From: Thermomicrobiales bacterium
Lineage (GTDB): Bacteria > Chloroflexota > Chloroflexia > Thermomicrobiales > UBA6265
DNA: 8,802 nucleotides
Direction: 5' to 3'
Assembly: GCA_041390825.1 (NCBI GenBank)
Contig: JAWKPF010000061.1
Location: forward strand, 1 to 8,802
Shown here: positions 1 to 6,230 of the stretch, one piece after another
Numbering within the stretch: the stretch's first letter is position 1
How the letters are laid out: the number at the start of each line of letters is the position of its first letter
The notes under the pieces: model-generated
The model's database searches: none
What the model saw: only the letters and a program-made list of their open reading frames with translations
Told to the model about the DNA's origin: nothing
Translations under genes and position numbers: made by a program

Positions 1-1
1 C

Positions 2-595
2 GGGCAGTCCTATCGCATTGCCCCAGTGATCTTCATGCCCCTCGAGCTTTGGCAATCGGCGCGAGCCGCCGGCGGCGGTTACCAGGAATCGACCGCGACG
101 GCCGTGCTGGTAAAGGGATCCGGGACAGCGCTCGTGCAGATTCCGACTGCCGTTCCCGACACGATGGTCGGCAGCAAGAAGCAAGTGAGCGACCATATCC
201 CCGGTGAGTCCGAGCAGAACAGCACGCTGCTCCTGATTCAGATCTTCCTGGTTGTGATCGCCGCGGGAATCATTGCTGCGTTCTTCTACATCATCACCTT
301 GCAGAAGATGCCTGAGCTTGGCGTCATGAAGGCCATCGGCACCGGAACTGGCTATTTGGCAAAGGCGCTGGTGTCGCAGGTATTCGCATTGGCGCTTGTG
401 GGCGTGCTGTTGGGAATATCGATCTCGGACACCCTGGCGCTCGTCATTGGCGACGCGGTGCCGTACAGCGTCTCTATGGACCGAATGGCGCTATTCGGCT
501 CGTTACTCTTGCTCGTGGCGCTCGCCAGCACATTGCTGTCGCTCTTGCGAATCGCCCGCATCGATCCCCTCGACGCTATCAACAGGACGGCCTAG
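2..595 (+). CDS. ABC transporter permease, FtsX/MacB type (C-terminal part, 5' end outside window)
   Basis: The frame is open from base 2, so the gene begins upstream; the first in-frame GTG at 26 is probably internal. What is visible is the end of an extracytoplasmic region, then three hydrophobic segments. The first follows an NSTLLLIQIFLVVIAAG stretch. It leads into a short cytoplasmic loop with the ELGVMKAIG motif typical of FtsX-domain permeases, where the coupling helix contacts the ATPase. The second starts near ALVSQVFALALVG and the third near MALFGSLLLLVA. The tail RIARIDPLDAINR is the usual ending of MacB/LolC/DevC-like permeases. The ATPase gene follows 32 bases downstream on the same strand, so the two form one transporter. 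Such proteins usually do not import solutes; they export lipoproteins, peptides or glycolipids, or act mechanically on the envelope. The substrate cannot be read from this fragment. Family call is firm; function is open. Confidence 0.9.
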   Translation, partial: GQSYRIAPVIFMPLELWQSARAAGGGYQESTATAVLVKGSGTALVQIPTAVPDTMVGSKKQVSDHIPGESEQNSTLLLIQIFLVVIAAGIIAAFFYIITLQKMPELGVMKAIGTGTGYLAKALVSQVFALALVGVLLGISISDTLALVIGDAVPYSVSMDRMALFGSLLLLVALASTLLSLLRIARIDPLDAINRTA

Positions 596-627
596 CGGCC
601 CGTCGATCCATTCATGAGGACTCGCAA

Positions 628-1347
628 ATGACGAACAACGTACTCGAAATGCGCGACATTGGCATGGTGTTTGGCGAAGGGGAGTCTCTGGTCGAGGCAT
701 TGACGCACGTCGATCTCGACGTGCGCGAGGGCGAACTGGTGGCGTTGATCGGACCCTCGGGGTCAGGGAAATCGACCCTTCTGTCGATTGCCGGGGCACT
801 GCTCACACCGACGATAGGAACCGTCCTGCTCGATGGGGTGGACATCACCACCGCGGGAGAGAAGCAACGCGCTGAGCTGCGCCTGCAGAAGATCGGGTTC
901 ATCTTTCAGGGATCGAATCTTATCTCGTATCTGACCGCCCGGGAGCAGCTGCTGTTCATCGGCCATCTGACCGACATGGACAAACATGCCTCTGCTCAAC
1001 GGGCAGATCGCTTGCTCGACGAGCTCGGGATGAGCGCTCGCGCTCGCCACTATCCCGATGCGCTTTCCGGCGGGCAACGGCAACGGGTGGCAATCGGCCG
1101 CGCGTTGATGAACGACCCGCGCATCATCTTTGCCGACGAGCCGACGGCGAGTCTCGATTCTGCGCGGGGACGCCAGGTCGTCACGTTGCTTGCGTCCGAG
1201 ATTCACGAACGGAACAAGGCCGGGATTCTCGTGACCCACGATGAGCGCTTGATCGATCTGTGCGATCGGGTGGTGCGCATCACTGACGGCCGCATCGAGA
1301 CCGCCAGTGGCGTCGGACCAGAGCAGATCCCTGTGGGTGCCGTCTGA
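628..1347 (+). CDS. ABC transporter ATP-binding protein, LolD/MacB/DevA-like
   Basis: This 239-residue protein is a complete nucleotide-binding domain that powers the adjacent FtsX-type permease from the cytoplasm. All motifs are present: Walker A GPSGSGKST (42-50), Q-loop Gln94, signature LSGGQ (146-150), Walker B IIFADE (166-171) with catalytic Glu171, D-loop SLD (175-177) and H-loop His204 in VTHD. The length and the ATPase-plus-FtsX pairing match the LolD/MacB/DevA class. The ATG is preceded by GAGGA (616-620) at 7-base spacing, a good ribosome site, and the start gives the standard N-terminus. It is probably co-transcribed with the permease upstream, and transcription likely ends at the hairpin near 1391. 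The exact substrate is unknown. Confidence 0.95.
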   Translation: MTNNVLEMRDIGMVFGEGESLVEALTHVDLDVREGELVALIGPSGSGKSTLLSIAGALLTPTIGTVLLDGVDITTAGEKQRAELRLQKIGFIFQGSNLISYLTAREQLLFIGHLTDMDKHASAQRADRLLDELGMSARARHYPDALSGGQRQRVAIGRALMNDPRIIFADEPTASLDSARGRQVVTLLASEIHERNKAGILVTHDERLIDLCDRVVRITDGRIETASGVGPEQIPVGAV

Positions 1348-1390
1348 CCATTCCGACCGGTTGGGAAGTTCGCTACATCACGGACACCAA

Positions 1391-1422
1391 AAAAGCCGGC
1401 GGTTCTGAAGCCGTCGGCTTTT
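1391..1422. terminator. Bidirectional rho-independent terminator between ABC ATPase and trxA
   Basis: A 12-base inverted repeat (1391-1402 with 1411-1422) encloses an 8-base loop. The GC core is GCCGGCGG paired with CCGTCGGC, with one G-U wobble in the plus-strand transcript (C-A mismatch in the minus-strand one). The arm outer ends are AAAA and TTTT, and an A-run starts at 1389, so a T-tract follows the stem on either strand. It lies between two convergent genes, 44 bases after the ATPase stop and 25 bases beyond the trxA stop. Confidence 0.85.
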
Positions 1423-1446
1423 CTGGTCTGTTGATGCGCTGAGGGA

Positions 1447-1788
1447 CTACCCGGCGACTGGAGCGGCAAGGTGCTTGTCCACCCGCTCGACGATCGCGCG
1501 TTTCGGATACCCACCAAGGAGACGATCGACCGGCTGTCCGTCCTTGAAGAGCACAAGGGTTGGGATCGTCATGATGCCGAGCTTGGCGGCGTTCACCTGC
1601 TCCTCGTCGACGTTGATCTTGACAACCTTGACCGTGTCCTCACGCTCCTTGGCAAGATCGTTGAGGATCGGGGCGATCGAACGGCAGGGACCGCACCAGG
1701 GGGCCCAGAAGTCGACCAGCACCAATTTATCCGACTGGGTGACTTCGGCATCGAACTGGGCGTCTGTAATTTCTGTGCACTTGGACAT
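1447..1788 (-). CDS. trxA: Thioredoxin
   Basis: A 113-residue classical thioredoxin, the general cytosolic dithiol-disulfide reductase that is recharged by thioredoxin reductase. Visible hallmarks are the WCGPC active site (31-35), the buried Asp26 in VLVDFWAPW, Pro40 after the active-site helix start, the cis-proline in TIPT (Pro76), and the GG pair near LLGGYPK (92-93). The length is normal for a single-domain thioredoxin and no signal peptide is visible, so it acts in the cytoplasm. The ATG is preceded by GGAG about 9 bases upstream (in CGGAGATGACGA), which supports this start. It is transcribed alone, divergently from the glycosyltransferase and convergently to the ABC operon. No thioredoxin reductase lies nearby in the window. 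Confidence 0.97.
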   Translation of the reverse strand: MSKCTEITDAQFDAEVTQSDKLVLVDFWAPWCGPCRSIAPILNDLAKEREDTVKVVKINVDEEQVNAAKLGIMTIPTLVLFKDGQPVDRLLGGYPKRAIVERVDKHLAAPVAG

Positions 1789-1831
1789 TCGTCATCTCCG
1801 ACGTGGTTACTATTTACAAGTTACTTCTGGA

Positions 1832-1840
1832 ATACTAGCA
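1832..1840 (-). promoter_or_regulatory. Candidate extended -10 promoter for trxA
   Basis: Read on the minus strand, these bases are TGCTAGTAT, which fits an extended -10 element (TGn then TAGTAT against TATAAT). A start about 7 bases downstream would give a leader of roughly 35 bases before the trxA ATG. No convincing -35 hexamer is seen, which is tolerated in extended -10 promoters. Confidence 0.35.
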
Positions 1841-1890
1841 CGTCTGTGCGACTGCTGCCAGACCGGTCCGCCATTGGATTGCGGTCTCCG

Positions 1891-1921
1891 CTCAGCCGCG
1901 GGCCGTATTCGAGAAGCTGAG
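1891..1921. repeat. Short inverted repeat in the trxA/glycosyltransferase divergent region
   Basis: CTCAGC (1891-1896) and GCTGAG (1916-1921) form a perfect 6-base inverted repeat with a 19-base gap. It ends 17 bases before the candidate -10 box TATACT, so it covers the expected -35 position of that promoter. It could be an operator or a leaderless hairpin; a chance match of this length is also possible. Confidence 0.2.
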
Positions 1922-1938
1922 GCCGTCTCCTCTCGGGC

Positions 1939-1944
1939 TATACT
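1939..1944 (+). promoter_or_regulatory. Candidate -10 box upstream of the glycosyltransferase
   Basis: TATACT matches the bacterial -10 consensus at five of six positions and stands out in GC-rich surroundings. No good -35 hexamer lies 16-18 bases upstream. A start near 1951 would leave about 120 bases to the preferred ATG at 2073, or about 20 to the alternative GTG at 1971. Confidence 0.35.
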
Positions 1945-1974
1945 AACCGCTCTGGCGCAACTTCGGAGATGTGA

Positions 1975-2088
1975 ATGCGGACATCGCCTGCCCGGTACTG
2001 GCGACTCATCCCAATCGTTTGCCCGCAATTTGGAGCCGGCGCACAACCCTGTTCGAGAATGGCCCCGTACGGATGGAGAATCGCCTGA
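1975..2088 (+). other. Possible short upstream ORF (37 codons) overlapping the glycosyltransferase start
   Basis: An ATG at 1975 sits 6 bases after GGAG (1965-1968), a better ribosome site than either candidate start of the glycosyltransferase. The frame runs 37 codons to TGA at 2086-2088, which overlaps the ATG at 2073 by 16 bases in a different frame. The peptide starts MRTSPARYW and resembles nothing I know. It could be a translated leader that couples translation to the downstream gene, or an accident. Confidence 0.2.
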
Positions 2089-3155
2089 GAATTGGGCTCG
2101 ATGTGGCCCCGCTGCTCTACCCATATTCAGGCGTGCGCGCGTATGTGGAAGCGCTCATCGACTCATCTCGAAACGGTGATACAGGTGTCGATCTGGTGCC
2201 GATCTCGGCTCCCTCGGGTCTGCTGCGGTCCTCCTCGAAGATTGCCCGACTGAATTGGGATCTGCGGGGAATCGCGGTTGCGGCTCGAGGCTCGAAGGTG
2301 GAGTTGCTCCACATGACGCGCTTCGCCGCCCCACGCAGATTCGATGGTCCGCTGATCGTTACGGTGCACGATCTGATCCCGCTTCAATTGCCAGAATACC
2401 GGTCCTCTCGCCCCGCCAGGATCCAGAGCGCGCTCGCACGCGCGCTGGTCCCCCATGCGACTCGGGTGATCGTGCCGTCGAGCTACGTTGCCGGGGTCGT
2501 GCAGGAACTCCTGCGCATCGAGCGGGAACGGATCGATGTCATCCCGATGGGTGTTTCGCCCGTGGAGGAACCGCCCGCCGCTCCAGTTCTTTCGGGACCG
2601 TATGTTCTCCACACAGGCGGGTTCGATGCGCGCAAGAACCTGACCATGCTGCTGCAGGCGTTCGCACGCGCCTCTTGGGAGCTTGGGCCGGACTGGCGGC
2701 TCGTGCTGGTCGGTTCTCCACACTCGAACAACCCCGTTGTCTATCCACCAGTCGAACCTGTCATCGAGCAACTTGGCCTGGGCGATCGCGTGGTGCGCAC
2801 CGGACGAGTCGACGAGCAGGAAAAGAACGCGCTCTACGCGCACGCCTCGATTGCGGTGAACCCCTCCCGTAGCGAAGGGTTCGGGCTTCCCATCCTGGAG
2901 GCAATGGCGCATGGCGTTCCCGTCGTTGCCAGCAACCGAACCTCGCACCCTGAGGTCGCTGGCGATGCGGCATTCCTGGTCGAACCGACGGTCGAGGCGT
3001 TCTCGGAGGCGATGATCGAGCTTGCAACGAATGACGCGCTCAGGACCGCGTTGTCGGCCAAGGGCCGAGCCCGCGCTGCCGCGTTTCCATGGTCGCGCAC
3101 CGTCCGCGCGACCCTCGAGACATACAGAGCTGCCCTCGGCGCCGATCGAAGGTAG
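2073..3155 (+). CDS. Glycosyltransferase family 4 (GT-B fold)
   Basis: The 360-residue product is a GT4-type retaining glycosyltransferase that moves a sugar from a nucleotide-sugar donor, probably to an envelope glycan or glycolipid at the cytoplasmic membrane face. The N-terminal Rossmann domain opens with RIGLDVAPLLYPYSGVRAYV (acceptor side, flexible glycine loop) and includes TVHDLIPL (97-104). The C-terminal donor domain has GGFDARKN (182-189, Arg187-Lys188 expected near the donor phosphates) and SEGFGLPILEAM, an E-x7-E motif with Glu268 and Glu276, then GVPVVAS. Length is normal for the family. I chose the ATG at 2073 because the fold begins just after it; an in-frame GTG at 1971 would add 34 residues that look non-homologous, and its GGAG lies only 2 bases away. 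The gene stands alone and converges on the membrane-protein gene at 3217; donor and acceptor cannot be deduced. Confidence 0.9.
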   Translation: MENRLRIGLDVAPLLYPYSGVRAYVEALIDSSRNGDTGVDLVPISAPSGLLRSSSKIARLNWDLRGIAVAARGSKVELLHMTRFAAPRRFDGPLIVTVHDLIPLQLPEYRSSRPARIQSALARALVPHATRVIVPSSYVAGVVQELLRIERERIDVIPMGVSPVEEPPAAPVLSGPYVLHTGGFDARKNLTMLLQAFARASWELGPDWRLVLVGSPHSNNPVVYPPVEPVIEQLGLGDRVVRTGRVDEQEKNALYAHASIAVNPSRSEGFGLPILEAMAHGVPVVASNRTSHPEVAGDAAFLVEPTVEAFSEAMIELATNDALRTALSAKGRARAAAFPWSRTVRATLETYRAALGADRR

Positions 3156-3216
3156 CTCGGGAGTTGTCGGAGAAGGGCCCGTCCTGGAAGCGCCGGCGAC
3201 TCAGGTTCCGAGCGCT

Positions 3217-4347
3217 TCACAACCCTTGTAAGAAGAAGAACTCGAGATCGACCCGGCCCGGTGGGTCCTGCAGGCTGGCGAAGTCTTCCAGCGCGGCATC
3301 ACTGAAGATTTCCGGGAAGTCGTCGGCCAGTATCTGGTTCACCGCCTGGGCGACGGCGATGCCCGTTTGCAAGTCCGAGCTCCAACCGAACGTAAGCGAA
3401 AGCCCCACGCGACAACCCTCGTACGGCGCCAGCACGTCCGCCAAGGTTGCGCTGGCGTCTTCGATCGCATCGGGATCGCCATTGATCAGCCCTTCGTAGT
3501 CGACATCGATGGAGAGCTCGACTTTGGACGGGTCGATCGATCCCTGTGCTGCTTGCTGGGCAAGCACCGTGGCGGTTGCGTTCGATGCGGCCTGCTGCGT
3601 GCTGAGCGCGGCGATAGTCGATTGCACCAGGTTCGCTTCCGCCTGCGCAGTCGCGATGTCGGCATCGCTCGACGAGTTGGCCGCCGCGAGCGCTTCCGCA
3701 GTGGCCTGTGCGGCAGCCGCGGCGGCCTGGGCGGTCGCAAGATCGTTGGCGCCCGATTCGGCGTTCTGGGTGGCAATCAGGGCCACCTCAGCTGCTTGAG
3801 TCTGCTGCGCCTCGATTGTCTGTTGCGCGCTGACCGCGTTTTCGGTCGCCTGCGCGGCAGCAGTGGCCAATTGGCTGTTCAGCTCGTTCGCGCTTTGGTC
3901 GGATTGCGCCTGCTGCGTCGCAAACGCGGCCAGTGTGGCCTGGGCTTCGAGGGCCTGCTGGGTGGCCTCGGCATTCGCGGTCGCTCGCTCCTCGTCGGTC
4001 AGGGCTTCTTGCGTGAGTTGCAATAGCGCGGCTTCGGTGGCGCGCTGAACCAGAATGGCTTGCTGCGTTGCCTGGGCGGCAGCGGTCGCAGCGGCTGCCT
4101 CGTCGACCGCCGTGGCCGTAACGTTCAGCGCGTCGAGCTCGGCCTGTTGCGCGGTGGCGGTCGCCTGCGCGGCTGCAGCCATGGTGGCGTAGCCATTGGG
4201 CGATGGTGTCGGCGTCGGAGTGGGTGGCGGTGTGCCAACCGTATTCGCGGTCAGGAAGAGCATGGCAAGACCGAGCAGGAGGTCAGCGAAGAGCCATCCT
4301 CCCAGCAGGATCATGTCTCGGCCTTCGCGTCGCCGGCGGACCTTCAT
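3217..4347 (-). CDS. MotB/ZorB-like single-pass membrane protein with Ala/Thr/Gln stalk and degenerate OmpA-like C-terminus
   Basis: I recognise no named family for this 376-residue protein; the description is from its layout. Residues 1-11 are strongly basic (MKVRRRREGRD). Residues 12-34 form one membrane helix, with Asp22 in WLFADLLLGLAMLFL, echoing the YADLMTLLL pattern around the proton-carrying Asp of MotB. A Pro-Thr linker (39-50) follows, then about 217 residues of Ala/Thr/Gln-rich, probably helical stalk (52-268). The C-terminal domain (275-372) alternates predicted strand and helix and ends in GRVDLEFFF, like the last strand of OmpA/MotB domains, but lacks the TD...R peptidoglycan-binding signature. 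The positive-inside rule puts the stalk outside the cytoplasm. GAGG lies 10 bases before the ATG. The two-pass membrane gene ends 43 bases upstream on the same strand, implying an operon and a complex. A non-ion-conducting envelope stalk protein is the main alternative. Confidence 0.8.
   Translation of the reverse strand: MKVRRRREGRDMILLGGWLFADLLLGLAMLFLTANTVGTPPPTPTPTPSPNGYATMAAAAQATATAQQAELDALNVTATAVDEAAAATAAAQATQQAILVQRATEAALLQLTQEALTDEERATANAEATQQALEAQATLAAFATQQAQSDQSANELNSQLATAAAQATENAVSAQQTIEAQQTQAAEVALIATQNAESGANDLATAQAAAAAAQATAEALAAANSSSDADIATAQAEANLVQSTIAALSTQQAASNATATVLAQQAAQGSIDPSKVELSIDVDYEGLINGDPDAIEDASATLADVLAPYEGCRVGLSLTFGWSSDLQTGIAVAQAVNQILADDFPEIFSDAALEDFASLQDPPGRVDLEFFFLQGL
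3544..4194 (-). repeat. Ala/Thr/Gln-rich low-complexity stalk coding region
   Basis: This stretch encodes residues 52-268 of the stalk protein. It is almost entirely Ala, Thr, Gln, Glu, Asp, Ser and Asn with very few large hydrophobics. The motif (A/S)TQQA recurs at residues 93-97, 128-132, 143-147 and 249-253, and AQATA-type pieces recur throughout. There is no strict unit length, so it is a degenerate repeat and not a tandem array. An Ala-cored helical rod is the likeliest structure. Confidence 0.75.
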
Positions 4348-4390
4348 GATGTCCGTGCCTCATTCGTGGTGGGGAACATGCGCACCTGGC

Positions 4391-6064
4391 CTAGCGACTT
4401 CCGCCGGGCCATGAGCCTTTCCGTGTCCGTGTCGATGGCTCGTCTTCCGCATACCCGCTCCCGCCCTGCAGCCAGGCAGCGTCGGCGCCGCCCGCGATAT
4501 GGGTCAGGGTGGAGGCCAACGCATCGAGGCGTCGGACCAGCGAGCCAAGCTCATCGTTCATCTCCCGTTGGCGCAGCGACGTGGAAACTCCCGCCGCGCT
4601 GAGATCCCGCGCGACATCGGACAGGCTCGATGCCATTGTGTTCTGCTCGGACAGCAGCCGCGCCAGCGTCATGTTCTGTTCCTCGGCCAGCTGCGACATG
4701 CGGTTGAACTCTTCGCGGAGCTGTGAAAGCGCCAGCGAAATGTCGCCCAGGCTACGCGAGGACGCGCTGACGCCACCCACACCGGAACGGAGCGAATCGG
4801 CCAGTTTGGCGTTTGCTTCGGTCTGCTCGGCGAGCGCATGCTCCAGCCGCGCCTGTCCCCCCGAGAGAGACGCGGTCAGGTCGACGATTCCGTGCACGGC
4901 GTCGGTCGCGAGGCGTCCAGCTTGCGAGGCGGTTTCCGCTCCGGCCATCGACCGATCGGCGGCATCGGCCAGGGCCTCGGCGGCGTCGGCTATCTTGCGT
5001 GTCAACGCGGCATCGCTTTGCATGCTCGCGCCGACCAGCCGTTCCAGCGTGCTGACCGACTTCTGCAGCGACCGCTGGTTTTCGCCTGCGGCACTGACTT
5101 CGCTCGCCAGATCCTCGAGCGCATTTTGCAATCCGGTCGAAAGCTGCTTCATTTCGAGCAGCACGCGGTGTGTTTCTTCCGCGCCGGCACGCATTCCGCT
5201 GGCAAAGACACCAAAGTCGGCGATTTCGCGTTCGCGCCGGTTGGCAATCGACGCGAGACGATCGTGCTCGGCTTTCAGACGTGTGAGCAGTTCCTGGCTC
5301 GAATTGTCGAACCGGTCAGCCAGGCGGTGGACGCTGCGCGCCAGCATGGCCGGGCGTCCTGCGCGATCGGGGGCAAGCGCCACGGTTGCTTCAGCCAGGA
5401 CATTGTCGAGTTCGGTTTTGAATGCCATGGCGCTCTTGTCGATCGCTTCTTCCCGCGCTTCGCGTCGTCCATGGGAATAGAAGGTCAGAAAGATGATGAA
5501 GCCGATGATTGCCGCATCCGTGAGCGCCAGCACCGAGAACGACGGAGACCACCAATGGGCGGTTCCGCCGAAGTTCTGCTCCCAGAGGAGCAGAAACGGA
5601 TTCCCGACTTCGTCCGGATTCGACTCGATGTAGCGGGCGTAGTTGCGGCTCGCCTCGAAGAGGGCGAACCAGGTGAGCAAGATGGGCAGCAGGATCAGGA
5701 CGTTCCGTAACCGGTCGACCCGGTCGACGATGGCCGGAACATACCCGCCTTCCCGTTTGACCGCGTAGGCGTGCGCAATCTGATCAGTGTTGAACGCCTG
5801 CCGCATGTCGACATCGGCCCAGCGGAGGCGGCTCTCGTCGGTCTCGAGCGACGAAGCCAGGTCGGTCAGGCGCTCGGCCGATTTCGAATCGACCTCCGCA
5901 ACCGATGCCGCCATTGCTTCCAGCTCACGCGTCAGCTCGCTGGTTGTCGATGGCCGATGCCGCGACGCAAAGAGGTCATAGGTCGAGGTCGTGGGCCAAC
6001 TGGACGTCGATCCATTGGTGACGCCGGTGCTGGGGGCATCGGTGGAGCTGGAGCGTAGCCGCAT
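4391..6064 (-). CDS. Two-pass membrane protein with long cytoplasmic coiled-coil tail, stator-like (GldL/ZorA-like layout)
   Basis: The 557-residue product belongs to no family I can name with certainty. The N-terminus (1-40) is Ser/Thr-rich and probably disordered; 41-85 is helical and charged. Two membrane helices follow: about 121-137 (NVLILLPILLTWFALFEA) and 176-197 (SFSVLALTDAAIIGFIIFL, containing Asp183). RVDRLR before the first and HGRREAR after the second predict both ends in the cytoplasm, with a loop of about 38 residues outside. Residues 198-530 are almost continuous charged/Ala/Leu helix suited to coiled coil. Two helices plus a large cytoplasmic part match the helix count of GldL, and the long tail recalls ZorA. 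The frame stays open to 6322, but those codons lie antisense to the kinase gene and read as non-protein-like, so I take the ATG at 6064, whose Shine-Dalgarno is weak. It precedes the MotB-like gene by 43 bases; the pair likely forms one complex. Confidence 0.8.
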   Translation of the reverse strand: MRLRSSSTDAPSTGVTNGSTSSWPTTSTYDLFASRHRPSTTSELTRELEAMAASVAEVDSKSAERLTDLASSLETDESRLRWADVDMRQAFNTDQIAHAYAVKREGGYVPAIVDRVDRLRNVLILLPILLTWFALFEASRNYARYIESNPDEVGNPFLLLWEQNFGGTAHWWSPSFSVLALTDAAIIGFIIFLTFYSHGRREAREEAIDKSAMAFKTELDNVLAEATVALAPDRAGRPAMLARSVHRLADRFDNSSQELLTRLKAEHDRLASIANRREREIADFGVFASGMRAGAEETHRVLLEMKQLSTGLQNALEDLASEVSAAGENQRSLQKSVSTLERLVGASMQSDAALTRKIADAAEALADAADRSMAGAETASQAGRLATDAVHGIVDLTASLSGGQARLEHALAEQTEANAKLADSLRSGVGGVSASSRSLGDISLALSQLREEFNRMSQLAEEQNMTLARLLSEQNTMASSLSDVARDLSAAGVSTSLRQREMNDELGSLVRRLDALASTLTHIAGGADAAWLQGGSGYAEDEPSTRTRKGSWPGGSR

Positions 6065-6230
6065 GCTGTTTGGGTCTCGATTTCTCGGTCGCAGGGTTCG
6101 AACGGGGGTTCCGTTTGCGGGGTAGATGTACGATGCGCTTCCCTCTGCGCATGGACAATGTACCATTCCCGGTATCCCTGCTGGTACCCCATTCTCAGCG
6201 AACGTACAGGGATCGGGCTCGTCATCACCC
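6065..6230. promoter_or_regulatory. Divergent promoter region shared by the membrane-protein operon and the kinase-like gene
   Basis: These 166 bases separate two genes transcribed away from each other and must hold both promoters if the chosen starts are right. A minus-strand TGGTACATT (6156-6164) fits an extended -10 for the membrane operon. For the kinase gene I see only a weak TACGAT (6129-6134). An 8-base palindrome GTTCGAAC lies at 6096-6103, and a 12-base-periodic direct repeat at 6159-6194. Individual boxes are uncertain; the shared control region follows from the layout. Confidence 0.5.
6159..6194. repeat. Three 12-bp direct repeats (GGTAYC core) in the divergent intergenic region
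   Basis: The core TACC/TATC/TACC begins at 6161, 6173 and 6185, exactly 12 bases apart, and is preceded by TG, GG and GG. Two of the units also contain part of the palindrome GGTACC. Such phased short direct repeats are typical of operators for dimeric or tandem-binding regulators. They lie between the divergent starts and overlap the candidate minus-strand -10 element at 6156-6164. Confidence 0.35.

Noticed and set aside
1860..1887. AGACCG/CGGTCT inverted repeat as a riboswitch or attenuator
   Set aside because: It is a single 6-bp stem with a 16-base loop between divergent promoters; no conserved riboswitch core or terminator accompanies it.
3156..3216. Possible terminator between the glycosyltransferase and the stalk-protein gene
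   Set aside because: CTCGGGA (3156-3162) and TTCCGAG (3206-3212) pair with one mismatch but enclose a 43-base loop, and there is no T-tract. No clear terminator is seen in this 61-base gap.
4499..5710. Long plus-strand frames opposite the two-pass membrane protein gene (for example 4509-5480 and 4838-5710)
   Set aside because: They are Ser/Arg/Cys-rich antisense shadows of a GC-rich gene; only the minus-strand frame gives membrane helices and coiled coil.
6085..6115. GGTTCGAAC at 6095-6103 resembles a tRNA T-arm
   Set aside because: The flanking bases (GCAGG and CGGGG, or their complements) do not pair into a 5-bp T-stem, and no acceptor stem, D-arm or anticodon arm can be drawn around it.
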